Shown here in pieces: positions 53,802 to 60,909 of a stretch of DNA of 64,000 bases. Positions within the stretch are counted from its first letter, which is position 1, and every line of letters starts with the position of its first letter. The notes under the pieces are model-generated. The model did not search any database. It was given only the letters and a program-made list of their open reading frames with translations, and was not told the origin of the DNA. The DNA comes from Bittarella massiliensis (ex Durand et al. 2017). GTDB lineage: Bacteria; Bacillota; Clostridia; Oscillospirales; Ruminococcaceae. Where the stretch lies: NCBI RefSeq assembly GCF_017566145.1, contig NZ_JABFCL010000002.1, positions 186,001 to 250,000 on the forward strand, written 5' to 3'. The position numbers and the translations under genes are program-made.

Positions 53802-53817
53802 GTTAGCAGTTACTAAC
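53802..53817. promoter_or_regulatory. GTTAG-N6-CTAAC operator, cassette 6
   Basis: Perfect 5+5 inverted repeat, centre CAGTTA, 22 bases before the ABC-A start. The position matches that in cassette 2. Confidence 0.68.
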
Positions 53818-53839
53818 CATAAGAAAGGGGTTTTAAGCT

Positions 53840-55591
53840 ATGGATAACAAGAAAGCGCCCTCACCCTTTGCTGTGCTGTGGGGTTGGGCAAGTGGTGAGC
53901 ACGGCGGATTTTATGCTTCGGTAGCCCTGGCGGTGCTGGGGGTGGCCTGCGGTATGGCGCCATACTTCTGCGTGGCTGCTATGATTGGGCTGCTGCTGGA
54001 AGGAGGCGGCCTTGTGGAGTGCCTGCCCTGGTGCGGTCTGGCCCTGGCAGGCTATGCGGGAAAGGCGCTGTTTTCCACATGGTCTACCAGCCTGTCCCAC
54101 ACGGCCACCTATCACACGCTGCGGCGTGTGCGGCAAAATCTGCTCTCCAAACTGAGCCGGGTGCCCATGGGGACGATCCTGGACACGCCCTCCGGCCAGT
54201 ACAAGACCACCATTGTTGACCGGGTGGAAGGGATGGAGCCCACTCTGGCCCATCTGCTGCCGGAGATGACCTCCAATTTGCTGGTGCCAGTGAGCATCGC
54301 GGTCTATATCTTCGTCCTGGATTGGCGAATGGGGCTCGCCTCCCTGGTGACCACGGTGATTGGGTTCGCAGTAGCCTCCCAGAGTGGCAAGACTTACGCT
54401 GCCCGATGGCAGGGCGCCGTGGAGGTGGGCCGCCGTATGGCAAATGCCATCGTGGAGTATGTGGGCGGCATCCAGGTGGTCAAAGCGTTCAGCCAGTCCG
54501 CCGGGTCTTATAAGCGGTACTCCGATGCCGTGACCGAGAACGCCCAATACTATGTGGACTGGATGGCGGACAATCAGAAGTATATGGCGGTCATGCAGGC
54601 GGTCATCCCCTCGGTGCTGCTGCCCGTCCTGCCGGTGGGACTGCTGATGTGGGGCAGCGGAAGCCTGAGCACCGCCGTATTCCTCACCATCGTCGTGCTG
54701 TCCCTGGGGCTTACCGGTCCTCTGGTATCAGCCATGACCTTTGTGGACGAATTGGCGGTGGTGGGTACCAATGTGGGTGAGATTTCCGCCATTCTGGAGG
54801 CTCCGGAGCTGGAGCGCCCCGCGGCAGAGACGAAGCTGAATGGGCTGGGTATCCGGCTGGATCATGTGTCCTTTGCCTACAAGCAGGAGGACGGTGAAGT
54901 GCTCCACGATGTAAGTCTGGACATCCGGCCGGGGACGGTCACCGCTCTGGTGGGCCCTTCCGGCTCCGGCAAGAGCACCATCGCCAAGCTCATCGCCGGT
55001 TTCTGGGATGTGACGGGCGGCTCTGTCGCCTTGGGCGGTGTGGATCTGCGGAAGATCCCGCTGGAGCAGCTCAACCGCCAGATTGCCTATGTATCTCAGG
55101 ACAACTACCTCTTTGACCGCACGGTGCAGGACAACATCCGCATGGGCCGCCTGAACGCCACCGATGCGGAAGTCGAGGCGGTAGCCAAGGTTGCCGGGTG
55201 CGATGATTTCATCCGCCAACTGGATCAGGGCTACGACACCATTTGCGGCGGGGGCGGCGGCCACCTTTCCGGCGGCGAAAAGCAGCGCATTTCCATTGCC
55301 CGCGCCATGCTGAAGGATGCCCCTATCGTCATTCTCGACGAGGCCACCGCCAGCATCGACCCGGAGAATGAGGCGGTCATTCAGCAGGCTATCTCCCGGC
55401 TGACGGAGGGCAAGACGCTGATCGTCATTGCCCACCGGCTGGGCACGGTGGCCGGCGCGGACAACATTGTTGTGGTGGAAGATGGCCGGATCGCCGCCCA
55501 GGGGAAGCAGGAGGAGCTGCTGGCCTCCTGCCCGCTGTACCGGCAAATGTGGCAGTCCTATCTGGGCGTCCGGGACGGAGAGGAGGAATAA
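53840..55591 (+). CDS. Exporter-fold ABC half-transporter, A type, cassette 6
   Basis: A 583-residue protein, A-type segment VPMGTILDTPSGQYKTTIVDRVEGMEPTLAHLLPE. ATPase: GPSGSGKST, SQDNYLFDRT, LSGGEKQRIS, VILDEATASIDPENE, IAHRLGT. It is the closest relative in the window of the cassette 2 A gene. The B gene starts three bases after its stop. Confidence 0.88.
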   Translation: MDNKKAPSPFAVLWGWASGEHGGFYASVALAVLGVACGMAPYFCVAAMIGLLLEGGGLVECLPWCGLALAGYAGKALFSTWSTSLSHTATYHTLRRVRQNLLSKLSRVPMGTILDTPSGQYKTTIVDRVEGMEPTLAHLLPEMTSNLLVPVSIAVYIFVLDWRMGLASLVTTVIGFAVASQSGKTYAARWQGAVEVGRRMANAIVEYVGGIQVVKAFSQSAGSYKRYSDAVTENAQYYVDWMADNQKYMAVMQAVIPSVLLPVLPVGLLMWGSGSLSTAVFLTIVVLSLGLTGPLVSAMTFVDELAVVGTNVGEISAILEAPELERPAAETKLNGLGIRLDHVSFAYKQEDGEVLHDVSLDIRPGTVTALVGPSGSGKSTIAKLIAGFWDVTGGSVALGGVDLRKIPLEQLNRQIAYVSQDNYLFDRTVQDNIRMGRLNATDAEVEAVAKVAGCDDFIRQLDQGYDTICGGGGGHLSGGEKQRISIARAMLKDAPIVILDEATASIDPENEAVIQQAISRLTEGKTLIVIAHRLGTVAGADNIVVVEDGRIAAQGKQEELLASCPLYRQMWQSYLGVRDGEEE

Positions 55592-55594
55592 GAG

Positions 55595-57325
55595 ATGTTC
55601 AGTGTACTTCGGAAAATTTCCGCCTTTGCGGGCAGCCGCAGGGGGCTTTTGAAAAAATCCATGCTCGTGGCTTTCCTGGGGGCTGTGTTCACCGCCTTCC
55701 AGTTCTGGGCCCTGATGCTGACCCTGGAGATCCTGGTGGCCGGCGCGAACTTGAGCATATGGCCGGTGATCGGCGTCATGCTGGTCTCTGTGGCGGGACG
55801 GACCGCCTGCTCCTACTGGTCCACCAATGCGGAGACAGAGACGGGCTACTTCATGGTGGCGGAAAAACGGGTCCATATCGGAGACCGGCTGCGCTACATC
55901 CCCATGGGCTACTTCAATGACAACTCCTTGGGCAACATTACCGCCGTAGTCACCACCACACTGGGAGATGTGGAGAATAACGCCGCCCGATGCCTGGTCA
56001 GCGTCATCGGCGGGTTCCTCAACACTCTGGCCATGAGTCTGGCAATCCTGCTTGTAGATTGGCGGCTCGGCCTGCTGGCTATCGGGGGGATTCTTGCCTA
56101 TCTGCTGGTTGCGGAACTGAGCCAGCGGTCTCTGCTCAAGACAGGGCCTGCCCGCCAGCACGCCCAGATGAAGCTGGTGGAGGCAGTGCTGGAGTACATC
56201 CAGGGCATGAGTGTGGTAAAGGCTTACGGCCTGGATAAGGACAGCGGCCAGGCTGTGCAGAAAACCGTGGATGAAAGCTGTGAAAAGGCCCTGGGGCTGG
56301 AACACTCCGTAGCCCCCTGGATGGGCCTGCGGCAGATTACGGTGCGGGTGTTCGCCGTGGCGCTGGCTGTGTGCGCCCTGGTGCTCTATTCCAGCGGGAG
56401 CCTGCCTCTGACCCGGTGCCTGCTGATGCTTGTTGCCTCTTTCATGCTTTACGCGGAGCTGGAGAGCGCCGGCAATATGGCAGACAATCTCCAGATGCTG
56501 GGCGCCTCTATGGATAAGGCCAATTCCATCGACGATACGCCGGTGATGGACATTGACGGGGCGGAGCTCCGCCCGGAGGATGCCTCTGTCCGGTTTGAGG
56601 ATGTCTCTTTTTCCTATGGGGAACGGACCATTCTGGATCATGTGAGCCTTACAGTCCCCGCCGGCAGCACCACCGCCGTGGTAGGTCCCTCCGGCGGCGG
56701 CAAGACCACTCTGTGCAATCTTATCGCCCGCTTCTGGGATGTCCAGGGCGGAAGGATCACCGTGGGCGGCCATGATGTGCGGGAGTACAAGCTGGACAGC
56801 CTGATGAAGAACATCTCCATGGTGTTCCAGTCGGTGTATCTTTTCAACGATACCGTGGAGAACAACATCAAGTTCGGCCGCCCGGACGCCACCCATGAGC
56901 AGGTGGTGGCCGCGGCCAAGGCCGCCTGCTGCCACGATTTTATCATGGCCCTGCCGGATGGCTACGACACGGTATTGGGAGAGGGCGGCGGTTCTCTCTC
57001 CGGGGGTGAGAAGCAGCGTATCTCCATCGCCCGGGCCATGCTCAAGGATGCGCCCATCGTAATTCTGGACGAGGCCACGGCCAGCGTAGACCCGGAGAAC
57101 GAAGCGGAACTCCAGGCCGCGATCTCCTCTCTGACAAAGGGGAAAACCCTGATCCTGATCGCCCACCGGCTGAAAACGGTGCGCAATGCCGACCAGATCC
57201 TGGTCCTCAATGGCGGGCACATTGTCCAGCGGGGAACTCATGAGGAACTGATCGCCCAACCGGGCCTGTATGCCGACTTTGTTCATGTCCGGGCCAAGGC
57301 CAACAGTTGGAAGCTGGAGGCTTGA
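55595..57325 (+). CDS. Exporter-fold ABC half-transporter, B type, cassette 6
   Basis: A 576-residue partner, B-type segment IPMGYFNDNSLGNITAVVTTTLG. ATPase: GPSGGGKTT, VFQSVYLFNDT, LSGGEKQRIS, VILDEATASVDPENE, IAHRLKT. Closest to the cassette 2 B gene. The stop is 58 bases before a small membrane-protein gene not found in other cassettes. Confidence 0.88.
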   Translation: MFSVLRKISAFAGSRRGLLKKSMLVAFLGAVFTAFQFWALMLTLEILVAGANLSIWPVIGVMLVSVAGRTACSYWSTNAETETGYFMVAEKRVHIGDRLRYIPMGYFNDNSLGNITAVVTTTLGDVENNAARCLVSVIGGFLNTLAMSLAILLVDWRLGLLAIGGILAYLLVAELSQRSLLKTGPARQHAQMKLVEAVLEYIQGMSVVKAYGLDKDSGQAVQKTVDESCEKALGLEHSVAPWMGLRQITVRVFAVALAVCALVLYSSGSLPLTRCLLMLVASFMLYAELESAGNMADNLQMLGASMDKANSIDDTPVMDIDGAELRPEDASVRFEDVSFSYGERTILDHVSLTVPAGSTTAVVGPSGGGKTTLCNLIARFWDVQGGRITVGGHDVREYKLDSLMKNISMVFQSVYLFNDTVENNIKFGRPDATHEQVVAAAKAACCHDFIMALPDGYDTVLGEGGGSLSGGEKQRISIARAMLKDAPIVILDEATASVDPENEAELQAAISSLTKGKTLILIAHRLKTVRNADQILVLNGGHIVQRGTHEELIAQPGLYADFVHVRAKANSWKLEA

Positions 57326-57383
57326 TGCGGCGGCTTATCTGCCTGCCGGACTCCGTTGTATCATGGGCTGGGGAGGGACTTCT

Positions 57384-57671
57384 ATGGAATTGAATTTTGA
57401 GGGGATCGCAGTCGGAGCGGCCTCTCTGCTGGTGATTGGAGCCTTTCATCCGCTGGTAATCTGGTGTGAATACCACTTTTCTCAAAAGATTTGGCCGCTG
57501 TTTCTCCTGTGCGGGCTGATCTGCCTGGGTTTGGCGCTGTTTGCACATGGGCTGCTCTCTATTCTTTTGGGACTTGTGGGCGTGGCTTTTCTTTGGAGCA
57601 TCCGGGAACTGAAAGAACAGGCACGGCGGGTAGAGCGGGGATGGTTTCCCAAAAATCCCAAGCGAACTTAA
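57384..57671 (+). CDS. Small membrane protein, DUF4491 family
   Basis: A 95-residue protein with three hydrophobic helices and the conserved pattern of DUF4491: FHPLVIWCEYHFSQKIWPLFLLCG near the start and LWSIRELKEQARRVERGWFPKNPKR at the C terminus. The function of the family is unknown. ATG 57384 follows GGGGAGGG. It lies in the cassette 6 operon between ABC-B and the DtxR gene, so an accessory role in transport is possible but unsupported. Confidence 0.78.
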   Translation: MELNFEGIAVGAASLLVIGAFHPLVIWCEYHFSQKIWPLFLLCGLICLGLALFAHGLLSILLGLVGVAFLWSIRELKEQARRVERGWFPKNPKRT

Positions 57672-57887
57672 CACAGGAGCGCCGAGGAGTTCCAGACTAC
57701 GGATGACAGTGCCAGGGTTCAGGAGATTTTCGATGAACTGCTGAACTTCGACAACGACAATGTATTGGATCTGCCCCTGCTGTTTGTCAAGGATATGATC
57801 GTCTACAACACTGACAAAATCGCAGGCTATGATTTTTCCAGCACGCCCATGTTCTTTGATGTGCGGCTGATCCAGCCGGCGGAGTGA
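57672..57887 (+). pseudogene. C-terminal gene remnant without a start
   Basis: In the same frame as the preceding gene and directly after its stop, 71 codons stay open to TGA at 57885-57887. They read like real protein (EEFQTTDDSARVQEIFDELL, then FVKDMIVYNTDKIAGYDFSS and MFFDVRLIQPAE), with no ribosome site or credible start. I do not recognise the parent. It is probably the tail of a gene truncated when cassette 6 was assembled. Confidence 0.55.
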
Positions 57888-57905
57888 TGGACTAGCAGAA
57901 TATGA

Positions 57906-57941
57906 GACAAGGAGCCGGCCTGCTAAGACCGGCTCCTTGTC
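57906..57941 (+). terminator. Hairpin, possible terminator
   Basis: A perfect 13-bp stem (57906-57918 with 57929-57941) with a 10-base loop but no T tract. It lies just before the last DtxR gene and may reduce read-through or protect the mRNA end. Confidence 0.5.
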
Positions 57942-57978
57942 AAAGGATGTGTTTCCAAAGGAAAGGGGGCAGATTTGT

Positions 57979-58347
57979 TTGTCGTTGCACCAGTCCGGCG
58001 AGGACTACTTGGAAGCTATATTGATGCTCCAGAAAGAGAAAGGCATGGTGCGCTCCGTGGATGTGGCCCGGCACATGGGGGTGTCTAAACCCAGTGTATG
58101 CCACGCAGTAGCAACCTTAAAAAAGGGCGGTTTCCTCACCATAGACGAGGACTTCTTTCTCCGCCTGACTGATGTGGGCCGTGAGGTAGCCGAGCAGACC
58201 TATGAGAAACACTGCTTCTTTACCCGCTTGTTGACGGAGGCGGGTGTCGATCCAAAAACAGCGGAACAGGAGGCCTGCTGCATGGAGCATGTGATTAGCG
58301 AGAATAGCTTTCGGCATCTAAAGCAAAGTATGGACAAAAAGAAATAG
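57979..58347 (+). CDS. DtxR/MntR-family metal-dependent regulator, cassette 6
   Basis: 122 residues from TTG 57979, nine bases after AGGGGG; this gives exactly the length of the cassette 1 and 3 copies. Ligand residues are kept (SGEDYLE, KHCFF, ACCMEHVIS); the residue after the ligand Cys is also Cys, a unique change. Close to the cassette 5 copy at DNA level. Confidence 0.84.
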   Translation: MSLHQSGEDYLEAILMLQKEKGMVRSVDVARHMGVSKPSVCHAVATLKKGGFLTIDEDFFLRLTDVGREVAEQTYEKHCFFTRLLTEAGVDPKTAEQEACCMEHVISENSFRHLKQSMDKKK

Positions 58348-58365
58348 TCGCGGGAGGTGAAGCTG

Positions 58366-58662
58366 TTGACGGGGGTAGCTGTACTGCAATATGGGAATTT
58401 GCGTATTGATCCAAACCAACGCAGGGTCTATGTAAATGAACAAGTTGTGGAGTTAACTACAATGGAGTTCAATATTTTATATTATCTGGCCTTACACCCC
58501 GGCTGGACTTTTACCCGGGAGCAGCTTTACCAGTATGCAATGCCCAATGATTTTGCCTCTGGCCTTGAAAGCGTTACCAGCCGGATCTACAAGATACGGA
58601 AAAAACTAAATATCAATGCGATTCAAACGGTACACGGATACGGTTATCGCTTTGAGAAGTAG
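58366..58662 (+). CDS. Orphan OmpR-type winged-helix protein, cassette 6
   Basis: 98 residues, TTG start behind GGGAGG. Winged-helix only, nearly identical to 52656 (differences such as YQYAMPN for YRYAMSD). It ends the transport array. Confidence 0.75.
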   Translation: MTGVAVLQYGNLRIDPNQRRVYVNEQVVELTTMEFNILYYLALHPGWTFTREQLYQYAMPNDFASGLESVTSRIYKIRKKLNINAIQTVHGYGYRFEK

Positions 58663-58666
58663 AAGT

Positions 58667-58710
58667 AAAAGGGAGCGGCCTTTGTTGATCAATGAAGGTT
58701 GCTCCCTTTT
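58667..58710 (+). terminator. Intrinsic terminator closing cassette 6
   Basis: A 16-bp stem with two G-T wobbles (58667-58682 with 58695-58710), ending in TTTT. Confidence 0.82.
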
Positions 58711-58837
58711 GCCGTGTTGAAAATTGGAATTAAAATGGAAAAAGTGAAAACTCAGTCAGAATTTGGTCAGATTTACCGAATACAATGGAGATAAATTCTA
58801 ACCATATAGGCAACTTTCGAAAACGGGAGGAATGTGT

Positions 58838-58885
58838 ATGAAAACTAAAAATCGAAATAGCAGAGGGAATTTCAAGTTGCGTTAG
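58838..58885 (+). CDS. Possible 15-residue leader peptide
   Basis: ATG 58838 follows GGGAGGAA at good spacing and reads MKTKNRNSRGNFKLR before TAG. The peptide is very basic. It ends exactly where a terminator hairpin begins, an arrangement seen in attenuators and in short regulated RNAs. No gene lies directly behind the terminator for about 470 bases. Confidence 0.4.
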   Translation: MKTKNRNSRGNFKLR

Positions 58886-58923
58886 GCGGTCTTATTCTTA
58901 AATGAATGAGGCCGCCTTTTCTT
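58885..58923 (+). terminator. Intrinsic terminator after the short reading frame
   Basis: GGCGGTCTTATTC (58885-58897) pairs with 58904-58916 (13 bp, two wobbles), then TTTTCTTTT. The rest of 58924-59335 shows no gene I can support. Confidence 0.75.
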
Positions 58924-59335
58924 TTAATTCCCGACAAAATTCTACAAAAAAATCAAATTACTGAACCTGGATCATTGGCAGACCTGCTGCCCGCTCTAAT
59001 GGGCAATGCAGGTTCGTGTGCAAAGTGCGGTTCAGATGGCAAGGAGCCAAATGCGCATGGAAAGTTTGAAAACCATGCACATAAAAAGGTTCGTCGCCCA
59101 TCTGCTTACATTTCGACACACAGTTTACTATCGAATATGGTTCTTCTGCCGCCCTTTTCGGAGGACAGGGCGGGAACATCACAAGACAAGCGACAAGCCT
59201 CCTCCTGCGGGCGTCGGAAGTCGTGACGGACTTCTTTATGTGTATCACACAGCCGATTGCTCACCTTTGTGGTGTGTGGTCGGCTGCGTTGTTTTATATA
59301 GAACACGAAGACGCCCATTAGTTCGGTGCCGATCC

Positions 59336-59381
59336 CCTCCAAATGTTCAAGATTCCCAAAAATTCTTGAACGATTTGGAGG
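59336..59381 (+). promoter_or_regulatory. Hairpin that hides the ribosome-binding site of the sigma-like gene
   Basis: 59336-59352 pairs with 59364-59381 over 17 bp with one bulged G. The left arm CCTCCAAAT covers the Shine-Dalgarno ATTTGGAGG (59373-59381), nine bases before ATG 59390. Translation should need the stem to open. Confidence 0.7.
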
Positions 59382-59389
59382 ACAAGACC

Positions 59390-59803
59390 ATGCGGTATCG
59401 AAATAATGGACAAATAGAGGAAGAACTGCAAATCAGATTTACAGGTCACTTAATCCAGGCAGTAAAACGCACACGGCGCGATTACCTGAACACACTCAAC
59501 CAATACAGCAACAGTGAAATACTGACCGATACAACCTATACCACAGGACAGACTTTGGAACAAGAGGTTACAGAGCACCTTCCTCTATGGGATGTGATCG
59601 AAAGTAATGCGCTCTTCTATGCACTCAAGCGGTTGAATGAACGCGAGCGGTATGTGTTCCTGTCGCATGTTTTGGACAACTGCCCTTTTGACTTGATTGG
59701 TGTAAGACTGGGCCTGACTTATAAAGGCGCAGCCGCAGTCTATTACCGTGCTGTTCAAAAGTTGAGAAAAAGTATTGAGGGGGTGGAAAAACATGATATT
59801 TGA
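59390..59803 (+). CDS. Sigma-70-like regulator of the Tn916 orf7 type
   Basis: A 137-residue protein. The C-terminal half has a sigma region 4-like HTH: YALKRLNERERYVFLSHVLDNCPFDLIGVRLGLTYKGAAAVYYRAVQKLRKSIEG. Size, sequence style and the overlapping small HTH gene match the orf7/orf8 pair of Tn916-like elements, where such proteins switch on element transfer genes. The start ATG lies behind the sequestered GGAGG. It overlaps the next gene by 11 bases. Confidence 0.75.
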   Translation: MRYRNNGQIEEELQIRFTGHLIQAVKRTRRDYLNTLNQYSNSEILTDTTYTTGQTLEQEVTEHLPLWDVIESNALFYALKRLNERERYVFLSHVLDNCPFDLIGVRLGLTYKGAAAVYYRAVQKLRKSIEGVEKHDI

Positions 59804-59975
59804 ACAACTGTTGTTTCAGGCAAAAGAAGGTGATCTGGAGTCAATTACCGATATTTTGAATATGTATCGGCCCTTACTGCTCAAATATTCTGTAATTGAC
59901 GGCCGGCTGGATGAGGATCTATACCAGGAGCAGTGCATTACATTGATGCGAGCCATCAAACTGTTCCGAATTTGA
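59793..59975 (+). CDS. Conjugative-element HTH protein (HTH_16/orf8 type)
   Basis: A 60-residue protein: MIFEQLLFQAKEGDLESITDILNMYRPLLLKYSVIDGRLDEDLYQEQCITLMRAIKLFRI. The MYRPLL(L/I)K.S.IDG..DEDLYQE pattern is characteristic of the small helix-turn-helix proteins of Tn916/Tn1549-like elements. It overlaps the sigma-like gene and is probably coupled to it. Confidence 0.82.
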   Translation: MIFEQLLFQAKEGDLESITDILNMYRPLLLKYSVIDGRLDEDLYQEQCITLMRAIKLFRI

Positions 59976-59983
59976 ATTTATGA

Positions 59984-60019
59984 GAAAGGCTCCGAGACCT
60001 TTTGATCTCGGGGCCTTTC
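59984..60019 (+). terminator. Hairpin, probable terminator
   Basis: A 14-bp stem with one wobble (59984-59997 with 60006-60019); the T-rich loop and CCC after it make it imperfect as a terminator. Confidence 0.55.
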
Positions 60020-60057
60020 CCGTGGATTCAAACAGGATGTACTAAGAGGAAAAAAAC

Positions 60058-60093
60058 AAGCGCACAGCAGTAGTTGGATGCTGCTGTGCGCTT
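60058..60093. terminator. Bidirectional terminator
   Basis: A perfect 13-bp stem (60058-60070 with 60081-60093) preceded by six A and followed by ATTT, before the minus-strand block. A further CCCCAAC/GTTGGGG hairpin lies at 60114-60133. Nothing else is seen in 60134-60210. Confidence 0.68.
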
Positions 60094-60210
60094 ATTTCGA
60101 TATAACCTATGGACCCCAACTTTGCGGTTGGGGCCACACTGCGGTAAAACCTACCCTACTACGATTTTTTATTGCTGCGAAAAGGAGCTCTGACCATACC
60201 TATTGTAATT

Positions 60211-60909
60211 TCATTGCTCTTCTCCAGCGGCAGCCTTATCATAGTAGTAGATATAGGCGTTGTAATCCCGAAACCGAGTGATCAGCCGAATCCGGATGTA
60301 CAAATGTGCCGTTTCAGAATAGAGGTTAAATTCAGTCGGATCACTGGTAGTCTCGGCATATCGGCAGAAGCGTTTCATGGTCTCCAGCGTCTTAAAGGCC
60401 GGCAACTTGAATAGGGCATTTTGAAACTCATCGATTTCTTTTACCAACTCTGGCGGCGTCTTTTTGCCGCTCTCATTGTGCCAGGTTGTCCACCAGCGGT
60501 ATCCATCGTAATCCGAACGGGAATAAGCAAGTTCGCTGACGGGGCGTTCGATGAGCTGCATTGGAGGCTTGTAGGTGTGCTTGAACACTTCTGAAAAAGT
60601 GCAGTTCTGCACCAGATAACAGATGGACTTTTCCGCTTTTTTCTTCAGGTGTCCAGACTTGACGGCATCCCATTCCACGAGGAGCAGGGGCGTATGGGCG
60701 GCATCCCGAAGGGCCTCATCCATGCCGCAGGCTTCACAGATCTGCACATCCGCGTATCGACTGAGGGCGTTGACCATCAGGTGGGCTGCCAGAGGAGCGC
60801 CACACCGCAGGCATTTGGGAGGGGCCGCTGCATCGCCATGAGCATAAAGCTTTTTGTCTTGCTTCCAAGCGGCTTCCAGTAATTCTTTGGGGTATAATTT
60901 GATTTTCAT
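60211..60909 (-). CDS. Element protein of unknown function with a zinc-ribbon-like motif
   Basis: A 232-residue soluble protein, last gene of the minus-strand block. Residues about 32-62 contain CLRCGAP and ICEACGMDEA, two CxxC pairs about 25 residues apart, a likely zinc site. The middle has RWWTTWHNESGKKTPPELVKEIDEFQNALFKLPAF. I do not recognise the family; it looks like conjugative-element cargo. The start overlaps the upstream gene's stop by four bases. Confidence 0.66.
   Translation of the reverse strand: MKIKLYPKELLEAAWKQDKKLYAHGDAAAPPKCLRCGAPLAAHLMVNALSRYADVQICEACGMDEALRDAAHTPLLLVEWDAVKSGHLKKKAEKSICYLVQNCTFSEVFKHTYKPPMQLIERPVSELAYSRSDYDGYRWWTTWHNESGKKTPPELVKEIDEFQNALFKLPAFKTLETMKRFCRYAETTSDPTEFNLYSETAHLYIRIRLITRFRDYNAYIYYYDKAAAGEEQ

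Noticed and set aside
16899..53817. The GTTAG inverted repeats as insertion-sequence ends or att sites
   Set aside because: They are single short palindromes at fixed places before start codons, not paired ends around a transposase.
54728..57286. An 852-codon open frame on the minus strand opposite the cassette 6 ABC genes
   Set aside because: Same reason: both ABC genes on the plus strand are complete with consensus ATPase motifs.
15776..58710. Siderophore or metallophore biosynthesis genes (NRPS, NIS synthetase, salicylate or nicotianamine-type enzymes)
   Set aside because: None is present among the genes between the cassettes; biosynthesis outside the window cannot be excluded.
58906..59226. 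A 106-codon frame before the sigma-like gene
   Set aside because: It starts inside the terminator at 58885-58923, has no ribosome site and no protein-like pattern.
59006..59389. Upstream extension of the sigma-like gene
   Set aside because: It is in frame, but the similarity to orf7-type proteins starts at ATG 59390, and the extension runs through the hairpin that covers the ribosome site.
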